A stretch of 64,000 bases of DNA from the NCBI GenBank assembly GCA_937125455.1, contig CAKZLK010000047.1, forward strand, positions 124,001 to 188,000, in the 5' to 3' direction. The stretch is from an uncultured Aequorivita sp. GTDB taxonomy: Bacteria; Bacteroidota; Bacteroidia; Flavobacteriales; Flavobacteriaceae. A program made the position numbers and the translations under genes. The notes below the pieces were generated by a model that worked only from the letters and a program-made list of their open reading frames with translations, searched no databases and had not been told where the DNA came from. This document shows positions 42,494 to 50,847 of this stretch, piece after piece. The first letter of the stretch is position 1. Every line of letters starts with the position of its first letter.

Positions 42494-43261
42494 CTAGATT
42501 GTTTGTAGACGTTTAAGCAGTTCTGTGCGCATTGCTTTGCTCATTGGGATGGCTTTTTTTGAAATAACCACGTGCGTACCGGCAACTTCATCTATTTGGG
42601 AAATATTGATAATATAGGAACGGTGTATTCTGAGAAAATGGTTCTGTGGAAGCTTTTCATCAATATCCTTTAATGTCATTACCAAAAGATATTCTCTATC
42701 TTGTGAAAAAATACGGCAATAGTTGCGATCGGCTTCAATATAGTAGATGTCTTTAATATCTATTTTTAGCATCTTTTCGTTATTGCGAACAAAAATGCGG
42801 TCGTTTAATATGAAATCGGTAGTATTTCCGTTGGTTGCTGCTGTCTCGCTGCCATTTCCATTGTCATTTTCTGAAGATTTTTCCAATGAAATTCTATCAA
42901 CCGTTAATTCAATAGCGCGCTGCAAATCCAATTTTTTGAAGGGTTTTGATATAAAAGCATAGGGATGTGTTTCCTTGGCGCGATTAAAATGAGCTTCGTC
43001 TGCGTTTGCGGTGAGATAAATGATTGGGATGTTATATTGCTTTTGTATTTCGTGCGCGGTTTCTATTCCGTCCAGTTCGCCTTTTAGCTGAATGTCCAAT
43101 AAGACTATATCTGGTTTGTCTATTTTTATATGCGAAAGGGTTTCCTCCCCACGGGGCAAAATTCCTGTTACTTCATAGCCCAATTCGGTTAACTGCAAAG
43201 AAATATTGGCTGCAATGATCATTTCGTCTTCAACAATCAATATTTTTATTGCTTTCCCCAT
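42494..43261 (-). CDS. LytTR-type response regulator
   Basis: The 255-residue regulator has an N-terminal receiver domain: acidic VEDEMIIAA, phospho-acceptor Asp in DIVLLDIQLKGELDG (about residue 55), and the Lys of FISKPFKK. A C-terminal LytTR DNA-binding domain follows (residues about 152-253, with IYYIEADRNYCRIF and FLRIHRSYIIN). Its ATG overlaps the kinase stop by 1 nt (TAATG), so synthesis is coupled to the kinase. The target genes are unknown. Confidence 0.93.
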   Translation of the reverse strand: MGKAIKILIVEDEMIIAANISLQLTELGYEVTGILPRGEETLSHIKIDKPDIVLLDIQLKGELDGIETAHEIQKQYNIPIIYLTANADEAHFNRAKETHPYAFISKPFKKLDLQRAIELTVDRISLEKSSENDNGNGSETAATNGNTTDFILNDRIFVRNNEKMLKIDIKDIYYIEADRNYCRIFSQDREYLLVMTLKDIDEKLPQNHFLRIHRSYIINISQIDEVAGTHVVISKKAIPMSKAMRTELLKRLQTI

Positions 43262-45147
43262 TAAGCTATTTTAAAATTTTTAAAGTTGAAAAATACTGCA
43301 GTGCCGTTTTTATAGTCTTCGGAAATAGTTCCGTTCAATTGTTGGGTCAATAACTGAATTAATTGTGTGCCGAAGCCCGTGCCTTTGGGTTTTGAACCTT
43401 CCGTTTTGCCGATGCCGTTGTCTGTAACCTTTAGCAGGAGATCATTGTTCTCTTTAACAAGGCTTATATTAATCTGCCCTTTAGTGCCTTCGGGAAAAGC
43501 ATATTTTAGTGCATTTGTTAAAAGTTCGTTTACGATAAGCCCAATAGGAACGGCGGTGTCCACATCTAAATTTAGATCTTCCATTGCACATTCAATTTTC
43601 ACTTTTTCTTCTGCATTAAAAGTATCCAGCACGCCTTCGCTTAAATTCATAAAGTAATCTTTCATTTCAATACTGCCCAAATTTTCGCCTTGATACAATT
43701 TTTGGTGAATAATACCCATACTCTGAACGCGGTTTTGGCTAGCGAGCATAGCTTCTTTGCTGGCGCCGTCTTCCAATTTTGCCGATTGAAGTGCGATAAG
43801 GCTTTTCACCATTTCTAGGTTATTTTTTACGCGGTGGTGAATTTCTTTTAGCAACAATTCGTTCTGTTTATTTTTAGCGTCGAGTTCTGTATTTAATATT
43901 GCTAATGACTTTCTCTTTTTACTGATGTTTTTCAAAGTAAAATACATTCCAAAGAGAATAATGGCAAGCAATCCAGCAATGCCAATATAAAGAATTTGTG
44001 TTTTGCGTTGTTGCGAAATTTTCGCCTGTTGATCTATAATTTCCAAATCTTTTTTGGCAGTTTCATATTTTACCTGTAGCTCACTATCTTTACGGGCAAT
44101 AATTGTGTTTAGGTATTCTGTATGGCCTTGTTCATAAAGTTCGTGATATTCCAGCGCGTTTTTATAATCGCCTAACTGACTGTAAATATTTGAAACATGC
44201 ATATAGTTTTCCCAAAGGTTTTTGGTGTTGCCAATGCGTTTCATAATCTCTATTGCCTTTAAATTATAAAGCAGTGCTTCGGCATATTTTCCCTGTAAAA
44301 TATACACATGGCCAATATTTGCAGTAGGTGGCATCATGTATCGGGTAAACCCAATTTTCTCGGCACCTTCATAACAGCGGTTGTAATCTGCAATTGCTTC
44401 AGGATATTTTTCCATATATTTATAGATATTTCCCCGACCATTATAACAGGCCAAAAGCGGTGGTCCGTTTTCGCCAATTTTTTTATAGAGACTTATGGCT
44501 TGGTTCATATTTGCCAAACTTTCATCCAGGTTGCCCAAAAACAATTGGTTTTCTGCGAGCCGCCGATAGGAAAGGGCCAAATCTTCGTCATACCCATATT
44601 TTTCTTGAATGGCGATAGCTTTTTTGCAATATTCAGCACCTTCTGCATAACTGTCTGAATAGTAAAGTAGATCGCTTATTTTTGTATAGCATTGTGCAAT
44701 TCCACGTTGGTCGCCCGTTTTTTCATAAAGAGCCAATGCTTTGTAAACAGCTTCAGAGCCTTTGTCATATTCAGCGGTGCCACTATAGTTGGTTGTTAAC
44801 AAAAGATAGGCGTCTGCCAAGGGTTTTGACATTTCCTGTTTCTTATATACAGCAATCGCCTTTTGAAGATAAATTATAGAAGAATCCAGTAGTGTGTGGT
44901 CTTCATGCCATTTTGCCAAACCGATATAAGCATTTCCAAGAGATTCAAAATCTTTATTTTTTGTGGAAAGTTGAATATTTTTTTTAAAGTTGATATATTC
45001 CTGAAGCGTGTCCTTAGCTTTTGAAATATTTCTTTCCTTTTCTAAATAGGAATTTTTTAGTGTGTCTTCTTGTGTTTGGGAAGAAGTTTGGGGAAGACTA
45101 CTCCACGAAACGCAAGCTAATACTGCAGTGAGTAAAAGTCGTTTCAT
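43261..45147 (-). CDS. TPR-containing HisKA_2 sensor histidine kinase
   Basis: The 628-residue kinase has a signal peptide and a periplasmic array of about six tetratricopeptide repeats (residues about 60-360). One membrane helix is at about 386-405 (ILYIGIAGLLAIILFGMYF). The HisKA_2 phosphotransfer motif is EIHHRVKNNLEMVKSLIALQ (about 442-461), followed by a HATPase_c domain with N-box VNELLTNALKYAF and G-boxes DNGIGK and GTGFGTQLI. It is partnered with the LytTR regulator immediately downstream. The exported TPR sensor suggests recognition of a protein or peptide. The signal is unknown. Confidence 0.92.
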   Translation of the reverse strand: MKRLLLTAVLACVSWSSLPQTSSQTQEDTLKNSYLEKERNISKAKDTLQEYINFKKNIQLSTKNKDFESLGNAYIGLAKWHEDHTLLDSSIIYLQKAIAVYKKQEMSKPLADAYLLLTTNYSGTAEYDKGSEAVYKALALYEKTGDQRGIAQCYTKISDLLYYSDSYAEGAEYCKKAIAIQEKYGYDEDLALSYRRLAENQLFLGNLDESLANMNQAISLYKKIGENGPPLLACYNGRGNIYKYMEKYPEAIADYNRCYEGAEKIGFTRYMMPPTANIGHVYILQGKYAEALLYNLKAIEIMKRIGNTKNLWENYMHVSNIYSQLGDYKNALEYHELYEQGHTEYLNTIIARKDSELQVKYETAKKDLEIIDQQAKISQQRKTQILYIGIAGLLAIILFGMYFTLKNISKKRKSLAILNTELDAKNKQNELLLKEIHHRVKNNLEMVKSLIALQSAKLEDGASKEAMLASQNRVQSMGIIHQKLYQGENLGSIEMKDYFMNLSEGVLDTFNAEEKVKIECAMEDLNLDVDTAVPIGLIVNELLTNALKYAFPEGTKGQINISLVKENNDLLLKVTDNGIGKTEGSKPKGTGFGTQLIQLLTQQLNGTISEDYKNGTAVFFNFKNFKIA

Positions 45148-45211
45148 TATTGTAAGGATTGGCTGTTAGTTGTTTATAAATATAGGGAGATTAATGTAAT
45201 AATCAAATCTA

Positions 45212-45841
45212 TTACTCTCCCCAATGCACAAAAATGGTTTTTACGCTTTGAATATCTTTATTGTCCGGAAATTCTTTTTCAAGTTTTGTAATAAGTTGCA
45301 TTCCCTTTGCGCAATTCTCAAAATCATACTGGCACTGGTAACTATACCCCAAAGCTAATCTGTAATTGGCTTCAAAATCTGAAGGATAAAGGGCTACCGC
45401 TTTTTTATACTGAAATACTGCGTTGTAGTAATTTCTTTTTTTTAGCCACTTATCGCCGTCTTCCAAATAGAAATAATACTTTTCCTCATCATTATTTTCA
45501 AGAGATCTTTCTTGGGTAGTTTTTACATTGGGGAAGCCAAACCGGAAATTCTGGAAGGTAAAATAAATGCCCAAAACAATCAGCGGAAGACCAATGCCTA
45601 AAAGAAGAAGAAATCTGCGGGCTTCCTTTTTGTGCTTTTTGATAATCTCCTTTCTTATCGCGAGTAACTGTTCTGGATTTGCTTTTTTTATATTGAAGGC
45701 ATCACCCACGGCATTATAATACTCGTTTTTTATAGCACCGTAATCTCTATTTTTAAAAAAGGACCGTTTTGCAGGAAGCAAATTTTTGTTGTTACGGAGC
45801 GTAACAATCATATGGTTAATACTTCCAAAGCCGCCGAGCAT
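45212..45841 (-). CDS. Membrane-anchored TPR-like hypothetical protein
   Basis: The 209-residue protein has a basic cytoplasmic N-terminal part. One membrane helix follows (FLLLLGIGLPLIVLGIYFTF, about residues 77-97). A C-terminal TPR-like domain begins near DGDKWLKKRNYYNAVFQYKKAVALYPSDFEANYRLALGY (split over two helices). Cys in CQYDFENCAKG may form a disulfide on the outside. It is in the same orientation as the kinase and ends 64 nt before it. A role near that sensor is possible but only positional. Confidence 0.6.
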   Translation of the reverse strand: MLGGFGSINHMIVTLRNNKNLLPAKRSFFKNRDYGAIKNEYYNAVGDAFNIKKANPEQLLAIRKEIIKKHKKEARRFLLLLGIGLPLIVLGIYFTFQNFRFGFPNVKTTQERSLENNDEEKYYFYLEDGDKWLKKRNYYNAVFQYKKAVALYPSDFEANYRLALGYSYQCQYDFENCAKGMQLITKLEKEFPDNKDIQSVKTIFVHWGE

Positions 45842-45930
45842 GATGTAGAATTTAATACAGTAATCAAGATACCCTTTTTTATATTTATTGCCAAATTCAC
45901 AATAAAAACCTCAAGGTAGAAAATTAGCCG

Positions 45931-46129
45931 TATCTTCGCACCTTATTAAAACCGTCTTCTTAGTTTTAATGGTTTTTAAAAAGACCGAATTCTAAAAGCG
46001 CCGCGATATACTATCTCCAAGCGCAGCGGTCTAAAAAAAAATAAATACAGCTTCCAATAAACAATGAAATGTCATCCTGAGCTTTTCGAAGGAATGCAAC
46101 TTGGAACCTGAAACCTGAAACATTTTTAT
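45931..46129 (+). promoter_or_regulatory. Long structured 5' region of the DEAD-box helicase
   Basis: A TATCTTCG box (one base off TAnnTTTG) at 45931-45938 would give a 5' untranslated region of about 185 nt. Its parts can pair. TTAAAACC (45946-45953) pairs with GGTTTTTAA, and AGACCG (45982-45987) pairs with CGGTCT (46027-46032), with GCGC pairs nested inside. The segment AAGAC (45981-45985) could instead pair with GTCTT (45954-45958), so two exclusive folds are possible. A REP-like copy occupies 46071-46093. No gene was found in the interval. Confidence 0.4.
46071..46093 (+). repeat. REP-like repeat in the helicase leader
   Basis: GTCATCCTGAGCTTTTCGAA and the next three bases match the argS-internal copy at 14104-14126 in 20 of 23 positions. 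It lies about 37 nt before the helicase ATG. Confidence 0.6.
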
Positions 46130-47401
46130 ATGTCATTTAAATCACTTGGGCTGTCCGATGCCCTGCTGAAAGCTATCAGCAAAAAAGGATATGAAACGCC
46201 TTCGGCAATTCAACAAAAAGCAATCCCTTTAATTTTAGAAAGAAAAGATGTGCTGGCCTCCGCACAGACCGGTAGTGGTAAAACAGCTGGTTTTGCATTG
46301 CCAATGCTTCAAATATTAAACAATCAACCTCCATTGCGCCAACGGCCCGTTCGCGCATTAATACTTACCCCAACCCGTGAACTCGCCGCACAAGTGCAGG
46401 ACGAGTTTCGAGAATACAGCGAATTTACGGATCTACGATCTACCGTTATTTTTGGTGGTGTAGGTGCCAATCCGCAAATTCGTGCCTTGCGTAACGGAGT
46501 AGATATTTTGGTGGCAACACCAGGTAGATTGCTCGATTTGGAAAACCAAAATGCACTTTCACTTTCAAAAGTGGAAATACTCGTTTTGGACGAAGCGGAC
46601 AGAATGCTCGATATGGGTTTTCTGCGTGATATTAAAAAAATACTTGCTTTGCTTCCCAATAAAAGACAGAATCTTTTATTTTCCGCAACCTTTTCAAAGG
46701 ATATAAAGAAATTGGCCAATGAGTTTTTGCACCATCCCGTTATGGTGGAAGCAACTCCGGAAAATACCACGGTGGAAAAGATTGACCAAACCGTTTATAG
46801 AGTAGATAAAGCCCAAAAGACAGATTTAATTATTAAACTTATTTCTGAGGGCAACTGGCAACAGGTTTTGGTTTTTACAAGGACCAAGCACGGTGCCAAC
46901 CGGTTAAGTGAAAAACTTGAAAAAGCGAAAATCACTTCCGCCGCAATTCACGGAAATAAAAGCCAGGGAGCGCGAACAAGAGCGCTTTCAGGATTTAAGG
47001 AAGGAAAAGTACGCGTTTTGGTTGCGACTGATATTGCAGCACGTGGGTTAGATATTCCATTATTGCCACACGTTATCAATTTTGAATTACCAAACATTTC
47101 CGAAGATTATGTACACCGAATAGGCCGTACCGGAAGGGCAGGAGCCAGTGGTGAAGCACTTTCGTTAGTAAGCCTTGATGAGGTTGGTTATTTAAAGGAT
47201 ATTGAAAAATTGATTGGGGAGCGTTTGCAACCCAAAACTATAGAGGACTTTCAACCTACAGAAACCATGGCCGACGTAAAAGCAGCCGAGGAAGAAAAGA
47301 AACAGCAAAAAGCGCAACGCCACAGCCGTGGGCGGAATGCTGGGAATAGGGGAAATTCTTCTTCTAAAGGAAACAATAATAGAAATAGGGGAAGGAGATA
47401 A
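46130..47401 (+). CDS. DEAD-box RNA helicase (RhlE-like)
   Basis: The 423-residue helicase has a Q motif at the start ([26 protein letters not shown]). Motif I is [12 protein letters not shown] (about residue 44), with DEAD in [14 protein letters not shown] and SAT in LLFSATF. The [10 protein letters not shown] motif is in domain 2. The C-terminal tail is basic with many RG/NRG steps ([14 protein letters not shown]), as in RNA-binding RhlE-type proteins. It unwinds structured RNA, often at low temperature. Its long leader suggests post-transcriptional control. Confidence 0.92.
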   Translation: MSFKSLGLSDALLKAISKKGYETPSAIQQKAIPLILERKDVLASAQTGSGKTAGFALPMLQILNNQPPLRQRPVRALILTPTRELAAQVQDEFREYSEFTDLRSTVIFGGVGANPQIRALRNGVDILVATPGRLLDLENQNALSLSKVEILVLDEADRMLDMGFLRDIKKILALLPNKRQNLLFSATFSKDIKKLANEFLHHPVMVEATPENTTVEKIDQTVYRVDKAQKTDLIIKLISEGNWQQVLVFTRTKHGANRLSEKLEKAKITSAAIHGNKSQGARTRALSGFKEGKVRVLVATDIAARGLDIPLLPHVINFELPNISEDYVHRIGRTGRAGASGEALSLVSLDEVGYLKDIEKLIGERLQPKTIEDFQPTETMADVKAAEEEKKQQKAQRHSRGRNAGNRGNSSSKGNNNRNRGRR

Positions 47402-47411
47402 GTGTAATGGT

Positions 47412-47747
47412 TTAGTCTAACTTAATTTTATTAGAATCTGCACCCTGCTTTCTAATTTGCACAATGAGTGCGACAGGATACATAATAGCAGCGAAAAACC
47501 ATAAATACTTAATTTTTTCCTTTCCCATAAAATAATAATCAAAAGTAACAACACTCATGGCCAAAAGAATATTTAGGATAATTATAATGTAATTTAGTGC
47601 TATGCGTTTTTTTGACGAAAGTTTTTTCAGCAACATAAACAGGTTGAAAAGCGCAGTAACAAATTGGAGGATGGCAAGCGCATACCATCTTCTAAAAGGC
47701 TTAATCAACCTAACAAAAAATAAAATATTTTTTTCATCCAAAGTCAA
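47412..47747 (-). CDS. Hypothetical membrane protein, three to four helices
   Basis: The 111-residue protein has about three to four hydrophobic helices (WYALAILQFVTALFNLFML, LNYIIIILNILLAMSVV, YLWFFAAIMYPVALIV). Basic residues sit between them and at the C-terminus. No family was recognised. It lies 19 nt downstream of the acr3 gene, in the same orientation, and could be transcribed with the arsenic operon, although it is not a known ars gene. Confidence 0.55.
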   Translation of the reverse strand: MTLDEKNILFFVRLIKPFRRWYALAILQFVTALFNLFMLLKKLSSKKRIALNYIIIILNILLAMSVVTFDYYFMGKEKIKYLWFFAAIMYPVALIVQIRKQGADSNKIKLD

Positions 47748-47766
47748 AACGCAGATTGGAGTACTA

Positions 47767-48816
47767 CTAAAATATTTCTTTTCTGAAATACTTCTTCCGC
47801 AACCAAAATGAGACCCTTACCAATAAAATCAAAGCAGGAACTTCAACCAAAGGACCAATAACCCCAGTAAAAGCTTGCCCAGAATTTAGTCCAAAAACAG
47901 CTATGGCAACAGCAATGGCCAATTCAAAATTGTTTCCAGCCGCGGTAAAGGCTATGGAAGCGGTTTTGTCATAAGTTGTACCCATTGCTTTTGAAAAGAA
48001 GAACCCAATAAGGAACATTAGACTAAAATAAATAAGCAACGGCACAGCAATGAGCAATACATCCATTGGGATTTCCACTATCAATTCCCCTTTCAAAGAA
48101 AACATCACTACAATAGTAAATAGTAATGCAATTAGCGTCATTGGTGAAATGGTTGCAATGAACTTGGTTGTGTACCACTCTTCACCTTTCCACGGCACCA
48201 AAATCACTCTGCTCAATATGCCAAGCACAAAAGGAATGCCTAAATAAATAGCCACACTTTCGGCGATTGTGGCTATGGAAATATCAACAATGGCACCTTC
48301 AAATCCAAAATATGGAGGCAATACGGTAATAAAAATCCAAGCGTAAAAACTATAGGCAAACACTTGAAAAATACTGTTGAGCGCTACCAAGCCCGCACCG
48401 TATTCACTGCTTCCTTCGGCAAGGTCGTTCCATACCAAAACCATTGCAATGCAACGGGCGAGACCAATTAAAATAAGCCCTACCATATATTCTGGATAAT
48501 CTCGAAGAAAAGTTACTGCCAATACAAACATAAGTACGGGACCAATAATCCAGTTTAAAATTAAGGAGATGGAAAGTACTTTTACATCCTTAAACACTTT
48601 TGGCAAAAGAGCATAATTTACCTTGGCGAGTGGCGGATACATCATTAGAATTAACCCGATTGCGATGGGGATATTTGTTGTGCCACTACTAAATGAATTT
48701 AGTATGTCCGGAAATGAAGGAACAAAGTAACCTATTCCTACACCTATAGTCATCGCTATAAAAATCCAAAGGGTTAGGTAACTATCTAAAAAACTTAATT
48801 TCTTGGGAGTTGCCAT
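47767..48816 (-). CDS. acr3: ACR3-type arsenite efflux permease
   Basis: The 349-residue inner-membrane carrier has about ten helices. It carries ACR3 signatures: [20 protein letters not shown] and [19 protein letters not shown] near the N-terminus. The conserved Cys is in [15 protein letters not shown], and the conserved Glu is in [17 protein letters not shown]. It exports arsenite (and possibly antimonite). It is last in the ars operon, 1 nt after the phosphatase-like arsenate reductase gene. Confidence 0.93.
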   Translation of the reverse strand: MATPKKLSFLDSYLTLWIFIAMTIGVGIGYFVPSFPDILNSFSSGTTNIPIAIGLILMMYPPLAKVNYALLPKVFKDVKVLSISLILNWIIGPVLMFVLAVTFLRDYPEYMVGLILIGLARCIAMVLVWNDLAEGSSEYGAGLVALNSIFQVFAYSFYAWIFITVLPPYFGFEGAIVDISIATIAESVAIYLGIPFVLGILSRVILVPWKGEEWYTTKFIATISPMTLIALLFTIVVMFSLKGELIVEIPMDVLLIAVPLLIYFSLMFLIGFFFSKAMGTTYDKTASIAFTAAGNNFELAIAVAIAVFGLNSGQAFTGVIGPLVEVPALILLVRVSFWLRKKYFRKEIF

Positions 48817-48817
48817 T

Positions 48818-49435
48818 TTATAAATTTATTTTTGAGAATACATATTTCATTTCGGTCGCAATCTGCTCGCTGCGCTCTTTATAAACTTTCTTTTGTTCTG
48901 AGGTTCCATCTGAAATTTTTGGGTCTTCATACATAATGGAAATACGTTTTTCAGACCCTGCTACAAATGGACAGCCCGCATCAGCCTGAGAGCAGGTCAT
49001 TACTGCGGCAAAGCCACTTTTGGGGTTGGAATCGTCGTCATATTTTTTTGAAAAGGCAAGTAAGGGATCTTTGTTAGTGGCGTATGTAATTTGATAGACA
49101 GGATTTTCAGCTGAGGTTTCTTTGGAAATCTGAAATCCAGTATTTTCCAAAGTTTTCACTACCATTGGATAAACCGCGGTTGCTTCCGTGCCACCGGAAT
49201 AGCATTCAATATCTGATATAGCGAAATATTCCGACATTGCCTGGGCCCAAATCTGTGCCAAATGGCTACGTCGGGAATTGTGGGTGCAAATAAAGTTTAA
49301 CTGAATTATTTGATCTTCCTGTGTTTTGGAGTTTATATATGATATAAGAGGTTGTAGAACTGTTTTCCTTTCTTCAGAAAGAGTTTTAGTCTCCAATGTT
49401 TCAATGTAATTCTGGATTGGTTTTAAGAGTTTCAT
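48818..49435 (-). CDS. arsC: LMW-phosphatase-type arsenate reductase
   Basis: The 205-residue protein has the low-molecular-weight tyrosine-phosphatase loop CTHNSRR (Cys50, Arg56) inside [18 protein letters not shown]. Further Cys occur in [15 protein letters not shown]. In ars operons this family reduces arsenate to arsenite, which ACR3 then exports. The N-terminal extension before the P-loop is longer than in minimal phosphatases but typical of the Bacteroidota form. It sits between the GNAT and acr3 genes. Confidence 0.88.
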   Translation of the reverse strand: MKLLKPIQNYIETLETKTLSEERKTVLQPLISYINSKTQEDQIIQLNFICTHNSRRSHLAQIWAQAMSEYFAISDIECYSGGTEATAVYPMVVKTLENTGFQISKETSAENPVYQITYATNKDPLLAFSKKYDDDSNPKSGFAAVMTCSQADAGCPFVAGSEKRISIMYEDPKISDGTSEQKKVYKERSEQIATEMKYVFSKINL

Positions 49436-49454
49436 TTGATGTATGGTTGATTTT

Positions 49455-49943
49455 TTACGTTCCGACTATTTTACTTCGTCGCTCCAAAAGCACGTTGTCT
49501 TTCCACACGCCGTGAAGTTGTCCCACTTTTTCTTTATATCCAATTTCTCGAAAACCACACTTCATGTGTAATTTATGGCTAGCGGTATTGTCTCGAAAGA
49601 TTCCTGATTGTAGGGTCCATATGTCATTAGCTTCGCTTATTTCAATTAAATTCTTTAAAAGAAATTCGCCTACACCTTTTCCTCTTGCAGATTCTGAAAC
49701 GTAAACGCTTACCTCAGCTACACCGCCATAAACACAACGGCTAGAAACAGGGGAGAGGGCAGCCCAGCCTAAATACTGGTTTTCTTTTACAACCAGGATT
49801 CTTCCAAACGAAAGATGCCCATTGTTCCACTTTTCCCAATATGGAATGGTTGTTTCAAAAGTAGCTGTTCCCGTTGCTAAACCTTCGCCGTAAATTCTGG
49901 CGACTTCAGGAAAATTTTCTTCAGAAATATCAATCAACTTCAT
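49455..49943 (-). CDS. GNAT acetyltransferase in the ars operon (ArsN1-like)
   Basis: The 162-residue GNAT protein has the acetyl-CoA loop SARGKGVGEFLL (about residues 92-103). It also has phosphinothricin-acetyltransferase-like segments: ARIYGEGLATGTATFETTIP, WAALSPVSSRCVYGGVAEVSVYV and HMKCGFREIGYKEKVGQLHGVWKD. Proteins of this group in arsenic operons have been named ArsN1 and acetylate the organoarsenical arsinothricin. The context fits this, but phosphinothricin or another amine could also be the substrate. It is transcribed between the DUF6428 and arsC genes. Confidence 0.78.
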   Translation of the reverse strand: MKLIDISEENFPEVARIYGEGLATGTATFETTIPYWEKWNNGHLSFGRILVVKENQYLGWAALSPVSSRCVYGGVAEVSVYVSESARGKGVGEFLLKNLIEISEANDIWTLQSGIFRDNTASHKLHMKCGFREIGYKEKVGQLHGVWKDNVLLERRSKIVGT

Positions 49944-49954
49944 ACTAGTTCATA

Positions 49955-50422
49955 CTAGCAACAATTGCCGTCTGGCGAGCAACAAGGTTCATCGTTTATC
50001 TCAGCAAGTTTCACCTTCGTTTTTTCAACAGGAATACCACAATTTTCTTTTGCAAGACAATCAGTTTGTTTAGTGGTGAGTAAAAAGTTGGTGCCATCAA
50101 AGTCCAGCCCGAATTTACCAATCGTTTCGGCTTGGTATTCCACTTCAATTTCCAAATCTTTAAGGCCAAGTACTTTTTCCGAAAGCTCTATAATGTGAAG
50201 CAGTTTTTCGGGGTGCAAGCGGTGGTTGTAGTCGTCGGCATTCCAAAGTTGGAAATTGGCAACTTCCTCGTTACGGACCGTCCCACCGCAGTCAATAAAG
50301 TGTTTAGTGATTTTTCCCACTTCAGTAACGTGAAAATGACTGGGAACCAAATCGCCATTGGGCTGCATAAAAGTTATATGCTCAAGTTGTGTCAATTGTT
50401 TTTTAATTTCAGAGAGTTTCAT
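49955..50422 (-). CDS. DUF6428 protein with CC-CC tail
   Basis: The 155-residue protein matches DUF6428, a family found beside arsR in Bacteroidota. It contains HFHVTEVGKITKHFIDCGGTVR in the middle, two Cys in TDCLAKENCG, and a C-terminal tail CCSPDGNCC (Cys147-148 and Cys154-155). The thiol-rich tail is suited to bind trivalent arsenic, perhaps as a chaperone handing arsenite to the exporter or regulator. That role is inference. It is 12 nt downstream of arsR. Confidence 0.82.
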   Translation of the reverse strand: MKLSEIKKQLTQLEHITFMQPNGDLVPSHFHVTEVGKITKHFIDCGGTVRNEEVANFQLWNADDYNHRLHPEKLLHIIELSEKVLGLKDLEIEVEYQAETIGKFGLDFDGTNFLLTTKQTDCLAKENCGIPVEKTKVKLAEINDEPCCSPDGNCC

Positions 50423-50434
50423 AATTATATGGTT

Positions 50435-50767
50435 TTAACAACAGTTCGATTTATTTTCTAAGTCTTGATTTAAAAACTGGTTCATAACCGTTTTCATAGC
50501 TGTCCAGTTTTCTTGGTGAATGCAATAACAAATACTGGTGCCTTCAATATTTCCTTTTATCAAACCAAGGTTCTTAAGTTCCTTTAAATGCTGACTTATG
50601 GTAGGTTGTGCCAAACCAATTTCTTCCACCAAGTCACCACAAATACAAGCGTTAATTTTGAATAAATGCTGAAGAATGGCCACTCGTGCAGGATGACCAA
50701 AGGCCTTGGCAAAAGTTGCTACTTGATTTTGTTGATCCGTAAATATTTCTGTTTTGGTAATTCCCAT
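50435..50767 (-). CDS. arsR: ArsR/SmtB family arsenic-responsive repressor
   Basis: The 110-residue winged-helix repressor starts with TEIFTDQQNQVATFAKAFGHPARVAIL. It has the metal-binding helix NACICGDLVEEIG (Cys41, Cys43, equivalent to the CxC of classical ArsR) and the recognition helix LAQPTISQHLKELKNLG. Further Cys lie in TSICYC and the SNCC end. It is the first gene of the minus-strand operon arsR-DUF6428-GNAT-arsC-acr3 and is preceded by a dyad that overlaps the promoter. Confidence 0.92.
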   Translation of the reverse strand: MGITKTEIFTDQQNQVATFAKAFGHPARVAILQHLFKINACICGDLVEEIGLAQPTISQHLKELKNLGLIKGNIEGTSICYCIHQENWTAMKTVMNQFLNQDLENKSNCC

Positions 50768-50784
50768 TATTGTTATATATATTT

Positions 50785-50800
50785 ATTGCAATATTACGAT
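50785..50800. promoter_or_regulatory. Probable ArsR operator
   Basis: ATTGCAATATTACGAT is a 16-nt dyad with two mismatches, 17 nt upstream of the arsR ATG. On the minus strand it includes TAATATTG (50796-50789), one base off TAnnTTTG, so repressor binding would block the promoter. Confidence 0.55.
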
Positions 50801-50847
50801 AAAGAATTAATTGCACATAATTAATTGAAAAAAAAGTGTGAAAAATT

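Noticed and set aside
46324..46770. 148-codon minus-strand ORF opposite the DEAD-box helicase
   Set aside because: It is entirely inside the conserved helicase core, with composition typical of an antisense shadow.
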